Shown one piece after another: positions 1 to 11,906 of a stretch of DNA of 64,000 bases. The notes beneath the pieces were generated by a model. It saw only the letters and a list, made by a program, of their open reading frames with translations, was not told the DNA's origin and did not search any database. The position numbers and the translations under genes are program-made. The DNA is taken from positions 15,887,501-15,951,500 of the forward strand of contig JAQISU010000155.1 in NCBI GenBank assembly GCA_029339505.1, read 5' to 3'. Numbering within the stretch: the stretch's first letter is position 1; each line of letters begins with the position of its first letter. This DNA is from Unio delphinus (lineage: Eukaryota > Mollusca > Bivalvia > Unionida > Unionidae).

Positions 1-612
1 CTGGACGCCACTCTGCGCTGTTATTCAGGGGACTGCTCAAAATGCCGGCGTTATTCCAAGGTTTGTGGGGGAGGAAGTACTAACAACTGGTGGATGCGAT
101 CAGCATACCTAGGCCCTCATAAAGTGACTCATCTTAACATGACAGAAAATGATAAGACAATCCTGTTAGAAGTTCTCAAAATGAAACTCTCCTGTGATGC
201 TGTACAAAGACTGCGACTGAATACAAACACACAGAAATGTGAGGCTATGAACAGATCAATCAGTGTTTCCTTACCCAAAAATGTGAACTATTCCAGAAAC
301 TTTGAGGCAAGAGTGCATTCAACAATACACAGACTCAATAATAGCTTGGGATCATCACTGAAAGCCAAGGTGACACACTTGAAAGGTCAACTGTCATCAA
401 GGACTTTGCGATCACTGGATACAATGGATAAACGATGCACTTACCATCAGTTGTATCAAAAGAGTCCACAAACTAGGCGACGTCTCCTAGCAAGACGAGG
501 AAAAATGATCCAGGCTCATCTGAGGTACAGGACTCAGCAAGGCAGTAGAAAGTCTGACTACTGCAAAGGACTTCTGGACAAAAAGGATGATCACTCCTAT
601 GCACAGGTTTAG
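1..612 (+). CDS. Mutator-like transposase, copy 0 (3' part only)
   Basis: The window starts in frame inside the gene, so only about the last 203 residues are visible. They include the Cys-rich stretch near the start (CYSGDCSKCRRYSKVC) and the basic C-terminus. The visible part has no break and ends at the same TAG as the other copies. Whether the missing upstream part is intact cannot be judged here. Confidence 0.85.
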   Translation: MDATLRCYSGDCSKCRRYSKVCGGGSTNNWWMRSAYLGPHKVTHLNMTENDKTILLEVLKMKLSCDAVQRLRLNTNTQKCEAMNRSISVSLPKNVNYSRNFEARVHSTIHRLNNSLGSSLKAKVTHLKGQLSSRTLRSLDTMDKRCTYHQLYQKSPQTRRRLLARRGKMIQAHLRYRTQQGSRKSDYCKGLLDKKDDHSYAQV

Positions 613-776
613 CCAAGGGACACTGCAGAGAGAAAAGATTGATTTAATTCCATGTGCAACATGAATGTTGTTAAAAGACACAAAAAAGAACACATGGTAC
701 AGAAGGGAAAATTGTAGTGGGGAAATCCGTAGGTAACACAACGCATGTTATGTGCAGTTGTGTTACTTACTACCAC

Positions 777-814
777 CTGATGAGACCTATGGAGGGGTCG
801 AAACAGTTTTTCTG
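777..814 (+). promoter_or_regulatory. Hammerhead-ribozyme-like motif in transposase 3' UTR (all copies)
   Basis: The core CTGATGA is followed by a 4-bp stem (GACC / GGTC, 8-nt loop) and GAAA, the order of the catalytic core of a hammerhead ribozyme. A short CAG/CTG stem with a T5 loop follows. The motif recurs exactly 165 nt after each transposase stop: 5210, 9637, 14066, 18497, 22952 and 27407. Copy 3 (14066) reads CTGATGG instead. The nucleotide after the last stem is A, where a working hammerhead needs U, and I find no clear stem I. It is therefore a hammerhead-like relic or a look-alike. An AATAAA at 829-834 follows about 15 nt later. Confidence 0.35.
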
Positions 815-828
815 ACTATGAAGACACA

Positions 829-834
829 AATAAA
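829..834 (+). terminator. Polyadenylation signal AATAAA of transposase transcript
   Basis: AATAAA lies about 217 nt after the transposase stop and is conserved at the matching place in the other copies. The stretch following it is low-complexity A/T. Confidence 0.5.
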
Positions 835-1204
835 GAAATTAAAAAGCAAAATAAATAAATAAATAAGTAAATCAATCAATCAATCAATAAATAAATAAAT
901 CTGTAACAAAATTCTAACATAAAATATAAATAATAAAGAATGAATGAATGAATGAATTAATGAATGCATGAAGGAAGGAAGGAAGGAAGGAAGAAAGAAA
1001 GGAAGAAAAGAATGAATGAATGAATGAATCTAACACAGCACTTTTATACCAGCATGAATGACATACTAAAATAAAGACTACTCTCTCTTTTCTCCTCCTT
1101 ACTCACTACATCCATCCATCCATCCATCTTTCAATGCCAGGCATAATTCAACATGGATGTGGGTGGGTGTACAGGATATATAATGATACCTGTATTATTC
1201 ATTG

Positions 1205-1582
1205 TTATGATTTCAACTTCATCATGCAGTCTGGAAAGTCACCATGGCCAATGCAATGCCCATAACCTTTGCAGCACTGCCTATTATTATTGATGGAATG
1301 CGGTTCTAGATTTAGATGATCCGCATTCACACACAAACTATTATGGCATATATGGGATGCATCAAGCACCTTTGGAATAGTCAGACTTCTTAACTTGACC
1401 ATTAATGCCAGTCTGTGGACCTGCTTTTTCTTCCATGTGTTTGTCTCAGGGTCCCTTTATGATAATAGGCCATATAATCCATTAGAAGTTACATTTCCAG
1501 TCCATATTCGACAATCACTATTATGTGCTAGGACAGAATTTAAAGAAATTTTGGCTGACAAGTTTTGAAAAAAAGCCTCCAT
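1205..1582 (-). pseudogene. Zinc-binding-loop His-Me (HNH-like) endonuclease, copy 0, nonsense-broken
   Basis: This is the same 126-codon frame as the intact copies (see 5634-6011). A TAA at 1457-1459 replaces the Tyr codon found in every other copy (TCA TAT AGG became TCA TAA AGG). The remaining downstream ORF starts at an internal Met (1402) and keeps the SHIC...C...H zinc-binding block. This is the only copy interrupted by a stop codon. Confidence 0.75.
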
Positions 1583-3050
1583 TGCAACTTTAATTTGGTG
1601 TAGGAATACATTGCTGCTAATACTAATGAGTGATCTCTCCGTCAGATGCCATTTCTGTACATTTAAAGGGTAAAAATAACTTTTTAAAAAAAAAAAATTA
1701 AAAATTAATTTAAAAAAAAAATTAATTTAATTTTTTATTTTTTTTAAAAAATTTCCAATTTCTACAGTGAATATACACCAGGTGTCAAAATTTCAGCTGT
1801 CTATCATTAATAATAAAATTTTTATAGCATATTAAAGTTTCAGCAATACTGCCTGTACAGGACATAGACCACAATTAATTTTACTATATGTTCTCTGCAT
1901 ATATTTCTCAGTACTGACCTTTCCACAGTGTGACAATCAATACAAATCATATGTTAATCTAAAATACCTCCAAAGATGACTTCACGGTGAAAATCTTGTC
2001 AGGGGTTGATCGGCATTTTTTTGAGCTGCAGCACTGTAAACATAGCAGCATGTAAACAGAACACATATTTCACTTCCGGATCATCACCAAGGCCTTATTA
2101 CTCCATTTGCACTGTCGCCAAATTACACACTGACAACCACTCTCTCTGCTCATATTCTCAAGAATAAACAATTACCTTTAAATCCCTACCAAATATGGAT
2201 CAATATAACTCTTCTATCACCACCAAAATGAGAGAGGAAAAAAGGTTCTAAAAATAGACTGGAACTACATTCGTGGGTACTGAACTGGAAGTATTAATAA
2301 TGGTGCGATTCCTAACAGGGTTAGACAATTTCACCTCAATGGACAAAACTTCCATCCATGATCAAATCAATATGTCTGAAATACTTCTGCAAAGTTAGAA
2401 GGAATTTCATCAATGAATAGAATAGTTACAGGCTTTTAGCTGACACCACTGTAACACAAAAACCAGCCCATTCCAAATGGCCGCATGGCAAAAATGCTCA
2501 AAACTTAAAGTTTAATTGTGAGTTTATTAATCAAGATAATCACTTCAAATAAACTGTAATTAGTTTTTAGTTCTAGCAACAATCTGGAAATTACTAGAAA
2601 TTAAGCTTCACTGTGAAACTTTCTTAGAAAATGTAATTTTAAAAAATGATACATATTTTTATAAAAAAATTTAAATTTAATTTAAATTTTAATAAAAACT
2701 TGAAGCTAAAAGTTGACAAAGTTTGTTCTATGTCAAAGTCTCTCCATTCCTTTATTATAAACATCAAGGGTTTTCCTTATCAGTTGTGATGCAATAAAAC
2801 CAGGGTCTGTCAATCAAATGTAACACCCTGAAATCTGAAATCATCAAAACAAAGGTAGCTAGGGGTACTTAACACCTATATGACAATATATACAGTCATG
2901 AAGGGGAGGAACCCTTATGGTAGGCTTCCAATCAGATTGAAGAGTTGGTGCAGGAATCTAAAACCTAGCAAGCTTGCCTTTTCCTAGTTATAAAACTGAT
3001 GGAAAGAGGATAATTCTTGTCATTTACATGCAGTTATTGTAACGGAAACC

Positions 3051-5045
3051 ATGAAGGGGTACAAGAAGAGGCAGAAAATTTATTTTAAACCTGGAAATAT
3101 TCCACATAACAAAGGAGTCAGATATCTGACGGATGATACTCTACCAATTTCCAGTGCTGCATCAGTCCCAGTGACCAGAAGAATGGAAGCAGACAAGTTC
3201 TCACTGATAGCAGTGACAAAGCCGACAAATGGGTCTCTTTCATCTGCTCAGGTTCCAGACTCTAATACCAAACCGGGGTCTGCAAAAACTCTACAACCAT
3301 TATCCAAATCAAAACTGGACCTGAAAAAGATAGAATTAAATGAGCAAGATGGAACACGAATCATATGCATGAAAAAAAATGTTGAAATGTGGAATGATAT
3401 CATTCATCGCCATGGTCATCAATTCGACATGTGTGACAGGCCAGAGTTCCAAATTGCTGATGAAATAAAATGGGGACTTGCTTGGAAGCAGACTATGATG
3501 TGTAAAAACTGCAGTTTTAAGTCACCAGAGTACAAGTTATATGAGGAGATAAAAACAGATAAACCTGGGCCAAATCCTGCTGCTGTTAATCTGATGTTTC
3601 AAGCTGGACTACAAGATACCCCTATGGGCAACACCAGAGCTAGATACTTGCTTGCAGCCACTGACATTCCACCACCTAGCAGATCAACTATGCAAAGAGC
3701 ATCCAACATTGTAGGCAAAGCAACCGTTGAGCTCAATGAAATTGATATGACAAACAAACTTAAACTAGTCCGACAGGTTAATGTCATGCGTGGTGTTCAG
3801 CATCCTGAACAAATAAATGTTGCTTTTGATGCCAGATATAATGCCTTTAGCTTTGGACATGAAAAGAAACCTGGCCAAAGTTCATCACAAGCTGTTGGAA
3901 TTGCCTGTGAAACTGTAACAGAGAAACAGTACATAGTGGGTTGTACAGTAGAAAACAAGCTCTGCTGGACTGGAGCATGGCTGAAGGGGAAAGGTTTTGA
4001 TGTGAAATGTCCAGGAGGCCATGTTGACTGCACATCAAATCTGTCACCAGTTGCACCACATTCTGAGTATTAGATGGCAAAAGAAATTGGAAACAAATTT
4101 GTGCTGCAAGAGATTCTCATTAAACATGTAACTACAGATGGAGATGCACAGGGTGCTGCTGGCTTCCAAGCTGCTTACAGCATTCTGCATCCAATGTGGA
4201 AAGTAGAAAGACTGTCAGACCCCATCCATCTGGGTCGTTCACAGTTCAAACGGTGCAACTCTGCAGTATTTAGTGCCGAAATGTTTCCAGGAATAACAGC
4301 AAGAGAAGGAAAAAGGCTCAAACAGAAAATTATCAGTCAAGACATCAAAGCTCGGTGCAGTTTGATCTTCAAACAACTGATGGAGGATAACAGAGGTGAT
4401 GTTATAAAAATTAAAGGTCAACTTCCACAAGTACTGGATGCCACTCTGCGCTGTTATTCAGGGGACTGCTCAAAATGCCGGCGTTATTCCAAGGTTTGTG
4501 GGGGAGGAAGTACTAACAACTGGTGGATGCGATCAGCATACCTAGGCCCTCATAAAGTGACTCATCTTAACATGACAGAAAATGATAAGACAATCCTGTT
4601 AGAAGTTCTCAAAATGAAACTCTCCTGTGATGCTGTACAAAGACTGCGACTGAATACAAACACACAGAAATGTGAGGCTATGAACAGATCAATCAGTGTT
4701 TCCTTACCCAAAAATTTGAACTATTCCAGAAACTTTGAGGCAAGAGTGCATTCAACAATACACAGACTCAATAATAGCTTGGGATCATCACTGAAAGCCA
4801 AGGTGACACACTTGAAAGGTCAACTGTCATCAAGGACTTTGCGATCACTGGATACAATGGATAAACGATGCACTTACCATCAGTTGTATCAAAAGAGTCC
4901 ACAAACTAGGCGACGTCTCCTAGCAAGACGAGGAAAAATGATCCAGGCTCATCTGAGGTACAGGACTCAGCAAGGCAGTAGAAAGTCTGACTACTGCAAA
5001 GGACTTCTGGACAAAAAGGATGATCACTCCTATGCACAGGTTTAG
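3051..5045 (+). pseudogene. Mutator-like transposase, copy 1, one nonsense codon
   Basis: The full 1995-nt frame is present. A TAG at 4071-4073 stands where the intact copy has GAG, truncating the product to 340 residues. A downstream ATG immediately follows (4074), so a 323-residue C-terminal fragment could in principle be read. The truncated product would keep the first presumed catalytic Asp region but lose the DGDA block and the Cys cluster. Confidence 0.9.
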
Positions 5046-5633
5046 CCAAGGGACACTGCAGAGAGAAAAGATTGATTTAATTCCGTGTGCAACATGAATG
5101 TTGTTAAAAGACACAAAAAAGAACACATGGTACAGAAGGGAAAACTGTAGTGGGGAAATCCGTAGGTAACACAACGCATGTTATGTGCAGTTGTGTTACT
5201 TACTACCACCTGATGAGACCTATGGAGGGGTCGAAACAGTTTTTCTGACTATGAAGACACAAATAAAGAAATTAAAAAGCAAAAAAAATAAATAAATAAG
5301 TAAATCAATCAATCAATCAATAAATAAATAAATCTGTAACAAAATTCTAACATAAAATATAAATAATAAAGAATGAATGAATGAATTAATGAATGCATGA
5401 AGGAAGGAAGGAAGGAAGGAAGAAAGAAAGGAAGAAAAGAATGAATGAATGAATGAATCTAACACAGCACTTTTATACCAGCATGAATGACATACTAAAA
5501 TAAAGACTACTCTCTCTTTTCTCCTCCTTACTCACTACATCCATCCATCCATCCATCTTTCAATGCCAGGCATAATTCAACATGGATGTGGGTGGGTGTA
5601 CAGGATATATAATGATACCTGTATTATTCATTG

Positions 5634-6011
5634 TTATGATTTCAACTTCATCATGCAGTCTGGAAAGTCACCATGGCCAATGCAATGCCCATAACCTTTG
5701 CAGCACTGCCTATTATTATTGATGGAATGCGGTTCTAGATTTAGATGATCCGCATTCACACACAAACTATTATGGCATATATGGGATGCATCAAGCACCT
5801 TTGGAATAGTCAGACTTCTTAACTTGACCATTAATGCCAGTCTGTGGACATGCTTTTTCTTCCATGTGTTTGTCTCAGGGTCCCTATATGATAATAGGCC
5901 ATATAATCCATTGGAAGTTACATTTCCAGTCCATATTCGACAATCACTATTATGTGCTAGGACAGAATTTAAAGAAATTTTGGCTGACAAGTTTTGAAAA
6001 AAAGCCTCCAT
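5634..6011 (-). CDS. Zinc-binding-loop His-Me (HNH-like) endonuclease, copy 1
   Basis: A 125-aa protein convergent with the transposase, starting 589 nt beyond its stop. An N-terminal Cys (near DCRIWTG) and a HVHRLAL segment are followed by a compact Cys/His block: SHICHNSLCVNADHL, then CCKGYGHCIGHG and a final Cys. This spacing is that of the zinc-binding loop of His-Me finger homing-type endonucleases (zf-His_Me_endon family). The role is presumably DNA nicking or cleavage for the transposon or an associated selfish function; that is inference. Copies 0 and 1 have SHICHN, copies 2-6 have SHLCDN. Confidence 0.72.
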   Translation of the reverse strand: MEAFFQNLSAKISLNSVLAHNSDCRIWTGNVTSNGLYGLLSYRDPETNTWKKKHVHRLALMVKLRSLTIPKVLDASHICHNSLCVNADHLNLEPHSINNNRQCCKGYGHCIGHGDFPDCMMKLKS

Positions 6012-7477
6012 TGCAACTTTAATTTGGTGTAGGAATACATTGCTGCTAATACTAATGAGTGATCTCTCCGTCAGATGCCATTTCTGTACATTTATAGGGT
6101 AAAAATAACTTTTTTAAAAAAAAAAATTAAAAATTAATTTTAAAAAAAATTAATTTAATTTTTTAATTTTTTTTTAAAATTTCCAATTTCTACAGTGACT
6201 ATACACCAGGTGTCAAAATTTCAGCTGTCTATCATTAATAATAAAATTTTTATAGCATATTAAAGTTTCATCAATACTGCCTGTACAGGACATAGACCAC
6301 AATTAATTTTACTATATGTTCTCTGCATATATTTCTCAGTACTGACCTTTCCACAGTGTGACAATCAATACAAATCATATGTTAATCTAAAATACCTCCA
6401 AAGATGACTTCACGGTGAAAATCTTGTCAGGGGTTGATCGGCATTTTTTTGAGCTGCAGCACTGTAAACATAGCAGCATGTAAACAGAACACATATTTCA
6501 CTTCCGGATCATCACCAAGGCCTTATTACTCCATTTGCACTGTCGCCAAATTACACACTGACAACCACTCTCTCTGCTCATATTCTCAAGAATAAACAAT
6601 TACCTTAAATCCCTACCAAATATGGATCAATATAACTCTTCTATCACCACCAAAATGAGAGAGGAAAAATGGTTCTAAATATAGACTGGAACTACATTCG
6701 TGGGTACTGAACTGGAAGTATTAATTGTGGTGCGATTCCTAACAGGGTTAGACAATTTCACCTCAATGGACAAAACTTCCATCCATGATCAAATCAATAT
6801 GTCTGAAATACTTCTGCAAAGTTAGAAGGAATTTCATCAATGAATAGAATAGTTACAGGCTTTTAGCTGACACCACTGTAACACAAAAACCAGCCCATTC
6901 CAAATGGCCGCATGGCAAAAATGCTCAAAACTTAAAGTTTAATTGTGAGTTTATTAATCAAGATAATCACTTCAAATAAACTGTAATTAGTTTTTAGTTC
7001 TAGCAACAATCTGGAAATTACTAGAAATTAAGCTTCACTGTGAAACTTTCTTAGAAAATGTAATTTTAAAAAATGATACATATTTTTATAAAAAAATTTA
7101 AATTTAATTTAAATTTTAATAAAAATTTGAAGCTAAAAGTTGACAAAGTTTGTTCTATGTCAAAGTCTCTCCATTCCTTTATTATAAACATCAAGGGTTT
7201 TCCTTATCAGTTGTGATGCAATAAAACCAGGGTCTGTCAATCAAATGTAACACCCTGAAATCTGAAATCATCAAAACCAAGGTAGCTAGGGGTACTTAAC
7301 ACCTATATGACAATATATACAGTCATGAAGGGGAGGAACCCTTATGGTAGGCTTCCAATCAGATTGAAGAGTTGGTGCAGGAATCTAAAACCTAGCAAGC
7401 TTGCCTTTTCCTAGTTATAAAACTGATGGAAAGAGGATAATTCTTGTCATTTACATGCAGTTATTGTAACGGAAACC

Positions 7478-9472
7478 ATGAAGGGGTACAAGAAGAGGCA
7501 GAAAATTTATTTTAAACCTGGAAATATTCCACATAACAAAGGAGTCAGATATCTGACGGATGATACTCTACCAATTTCCAGTGCTGCATCAGTCCCAGTG
7601 ACCAGAAGAATGGAAGCAGACAAGTTCTCACTGATAGCAGTGACAAAGCCGACAAATGGGTCTCTTTCATCTGCTCAGGTTCCAGACTCTAATACCAAAC
7701 CGGGGTCTGCAAAAACTCTACAACCATTATCCAAATCAAAACTGGACCTGAAAAAGATAGAATTAAATGAGCAAGATGGAACACGAATCATATGCATGAA
7801 AAAAAATGTTGAAATGTGGAATGATATCATTCATCGCCATGGTCATCAATTCGACATGTGTGACAGGCCAGAGTTCCAAACTGCTGATGAAATAAAATGG
7901 GGACTTGCTTGGAAGCAGACTATGATGTGTAAAAACTGCAGTTTTAAGTCACCAGAGTACAAGTTATATGAGGAGATAAAAACAGATAAACCTGGGCCAA
8001 ATCCTGCTGCTGTTAATCTGATGTTTCAAGCTGGACTACAAGATACCCCTATGGGCAACACCAGAGCTAGATACTTGCTTGCAGCCACTGACATTCCACC
8101 ACCTAGCAGATCAACTATGCAAAGAGCATCCAACATTGTAGGCAAAGCAACCGTTGAGCTCAATGAAATTGATATGACAAACAAACTTAAACTAGTCCGA
8201 CAGGTTAATGTCATGCGTGGTGTTCAGCATCCTGAACAAATAAATGTTGCTTTTGATGCCAGATATAATGCCTTTAGCTTTGGACATGAAAAGAAACCTG
8301 GCCAAAGTTCATCACAAGCTGTTGGAATTGCCTGTGAAACTGTAACAGAGAAACAGTACATAGTGGGTTGTACAGTAGAAAACAAGCTCTGCTGGACTGG
8401 AGCATGGCTGAAGGGGAAAGGTTTTGATGTGAAATGTCCAGGAGGCCATGTTGACTGCACATCAAATCTGTCACCAGTTGCACCACATTCTAAGTATGAG
8501 ATGGCAAAAGAAATTGGAAACAAATTTGTGCTGCAAGAGATTCTCATTAAACATGTAACTACAGATGGAGATGCACAGGGTGCTGCTGGCTTCCAAGCTG
8601 CTTACAGCATTCTGCATCCAATGTGGAAAGTAGAAAGACTGTCAGACCCCATCCATCTGGGTCGTTCACAGTTCAAACGGTGCAACTCTGCAGTATTTAG
8701 TGCCGAAATGTTTCCAGGAATAACAACAAGAGAAGGAAAAAGGCTCAAACAGAAAATTATCAGTCAAGACATCAAAGCTCGGTGCAGTTTGATCTTCAAA
8801 CAACTGATGGAGGATAACAGAGGTGATGTTATAAAAATTAAAGGTCAACTTCCACAAGTACTGGATGCCACTCTGCGCTGTTATTCAGGGGACTGCTCAA
8901 AATGCCGGCGTTATTCCAAGGTTTGTGGGGGAGGAAGTACTAACAACTGGTGGATGCGATCAGCATACCTAGGCCCTCATAAAGTGATTCATCTTAACAT
9001 GACAGAAAATGATAAGACAATCCTGTTAGAAGTTCTAAAAATGAAACTCTCCTGTGATGCTGTACAAAGACTGCGACTGAATACAAACACACAGAAATGT
9101 TAGGCTATGAACAGATCAATCAGTGTTTCCTTACCCAAAAATTTGAACTATTCCAGAAACTTTGAGGCAAGAGTGCATTCAACAATACACAGACTGAATA
9201 ATAGCTTGGGATCATCACTGAAAGCCAAGGTGACACACTTGAAAGGTCAACTGTCATCAAGGACTTTGCGATCACTGGATACAATGGATAAACGATGCAC
9301 TTACCATCAGTTGTATCAAAAGAGTCCACAAACTAGGCGACGTCTCCTAGCAAGACGAGGAAAAATGATCCAGGCTCATCTGAGGTACAGGACTCAGCAA
9401 GGCAGTAGAAAGTCTGACTACTGCAAAGGACTTCTGGACAAAAAGGATGATCACTCCTATGCACAGGTTTAG
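7478..9472 (+). pseudogene. Mutator-like transposase, copy 2, one nonsense codon
   Basis: The 1995-nt frame is uninterrupted except for TAG at 9101-9103, where other copies have GAG just after the LNTNTQKC segment. The product would be 541 residues, keeping the transposase core and Cys cluster but losing the basic C-terminal 123 residues. It is therefore the least damaged of the broken copies. Confidence 0.9.
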
Positions 9473-10063
9473 CCAAGGGACACTGCAGAGAGAAAAGATT
9501 GATTTAATTCCATGTGCAACATGAATGTTGTTAAAAGACACAAAAAAGAACACATGGTACAGAAGGGAAAACTGTAGTGGGGGAATCCGTAGGTAACATA
9601 ACGCATGTTATGTGCAGTTGTGTTACTTACTACCACCTGATGAGACCTATGGAGGGGTCGAAACAGTTTTTCTGACTATGAAGACACAAATAAAGAAATT
9701 AAAAGCAAAATAAATAAATAAATAAGTAAATCAATCAATCAATCAATAAATAAATAAATCTGTAACAAAATTCTAACATAAAATATAAATAATAAAGAAT
9801 GAATGAATGAATGAATTAATGAATGCATGAAGGAAGGAAGGAAGGAAGAAAGAAAGAAAGGAAGAAAAGAATGAATGAATGAATGAATCTAACACAGCAC
9901 TTTTATACCAGCATGAATGACATACTAAAATAAAGACTACTCTCTCTTTTCTCCTCCTTACTCACTACATCCATCCATCCATCCATCTTTCAATGCCAGG
10001 CATAATTCAACATGGATGTGGGTGGGTGTACAGGATATATAATGATACCTGTATTATTCATTG

Positions 10064-10441
10064 TTATGATTTCAACTTCATCATGCAGTCTGGAAAGTCA
10101 CCATGGCCAATGCAATGCCCATAACCTTTGCAGCACTGCCTATTATTATTGATGGAATGCGGTTCTAGATTTAGATGATCCGCATTCACACACAAACTAT
10201 TATCGCATAAATGGGATGCATCAAGCACCTTTGGAATAGTCAGACTTCTTAACTTGACCATTAATGCCAGTCTGTGGACATGCTTTTTCTTCCATGTGTT
10301 TGTCTCAGGGTCCCTATATGATAATAGGCCATATAATCCATTGGAAGTTACATTTCCAGTCCATATTCGACAATCACTATTATGTGCTAGGACAGAATTT
10401 AAAGAAATTTTGGCTGACAAGTTTTGAAAAAAAGCCTCCAT
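10064..10441 (-). CDS. Zinc-binding-loop His-Me endonuclease, copy 2
   Basis: An intact 125-aa ORF in the same place and orientation as copy 1. It carries the SHLCDNSLCVNADHL form of the zinc-binding block. See 5634-6011 for the domain description. Confidence 0.72.
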   Translation of the reverse strand: MEAFFQNLSAKISLNSVLAHNSDCRIWTGNVTSNGLYGLLSYRDPETNTWKKKHVHRLALMVKLRSLTIPKVLDASHLCDNSLCVNADHLNLEPHSINNNRQCCKGYGHCIGHGDFPDCMMKLKS

Positions 10442-11906
10442 TGCAACTTTAATTTGGTGTAGGAATACATTGCTGCTAATACTAATGAGTGATCTCTCCG
10501 TCAGATGCCATTTCTGTACATTTATAGGGTAAAAATAACTTTTTAAAAAAAAAAATTAAAAATTAATTTAAAAAAAAAATAATTTAATTTTTTATTTTTT
10601 TTTTAAAATTTCCAATTTCTACAGTGAATATACACCAGGTGTCAAAATTTCAGCTGTCTATCATTAATAATAAAATTTTTATAGCATATTAAAGTTTCAT
10701 CAATACTGCCTGTACAGGACATAGACCACAATTAATTTTACTATATGTTCTCTACATATGTTTCTCAGTACTGACCTTTCCACAGTGTGACAATCAATAC
10801 AAATCATATGTTAATCTAAAATACCTCCAAAGATGACTTCACGGTGAAAATCTTGTCAGGGGTTGATCGGCATTTTTTTGAGCTGCAGCACTGTAAACAT
10901 AGCAGCATGTAAACAGAACACATATTTCACTTCCGGATCATCACCAAGGCCTTATTACTCCATTTGCACTGTCGCCAAATTACACACTGACAACCACTCT
11001 CTCTGCTCATATTCTCAAGAATAAACAATTACCTTAAATCCCTACCAAATATGGATCAATATAACTCTTCTATCACCACCAAAATGAGAGAGGAAAAAAG
11101 GTTCTAAATATAGACTGGAACTACATTCGTGGGTACTGAACTGGAAGTATTAATTGTGGTGCGATTCCTAACAGGGTTAGACAATTTCACCTCAATGGAC
11201 AAAACTTCCATCCATGATCAAATCAATATGTCTGAAATACTTCTGCAAAGTTAGAAGGAATTTCATCAATGAATAGAATAGTTACAGGCTTTTAGCTGAC
11301 ACCACTGTAACACAAAAACCAGCCCATTCCAAATGGCCGCATGGCAAAAATGCTCAAAACTTAAAGTTTAATTGTGAGTTTATTAATCAAGATAATCACT
11401 TCAAATAAACTGTAATTAGTTTTTAGTTCTAGCAACAATCTGGAAATTACTAGAAATTAAGCTTCACTGTGAAACTTTCTTAGAAAATGTAATTTTAAAA
11501 AATGATACATATTTTTATAAAAAAAATTAAATTTAATTTAAATTTTAATAAAAATTTGAAGCTAAAAGTTGACAAAGTTTGTTCTATGTCAAAGTCTCTC
11601 CATTCCTTTATTATAAACATCAAGGGTTTTCCTTATCAGTTGTGATGCAATAAAACCAGGGTCTGTCAATCAAATGTAACACCCTGAAATCTGAAATCAT
11701 CAAAACAAAGGTAGCTAGGGGTACTTAACACCTATATGACAATATATACAGTCATGAAGGGGAGGAACCCTTATGGTAGGCTTCCAATCAGATTGAAGAG
11801 TTGGTGCAGGAATCTAAAACCTAGCAAGCTTGCCTTTTCCTAGTTATAAAACTGATGGAAAGAGGATAATTCTTGTCATTTACATGCAGTTATTGTAACG
11901 GAAACC

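Noticed and set aside
3599..4080. Minus-strand ORFs of 62-107 codons inside every transposase copy
   Set aside because: They are antisense shadows of the transposase, repeated because the array repeats; no motif or start context supports them.
5834..6022. Plus-strand 62-codon ORF opposite the endonuclease in each unit
   Set aside because: Antisense to the conserved zinc-binding protein; no independent motif.
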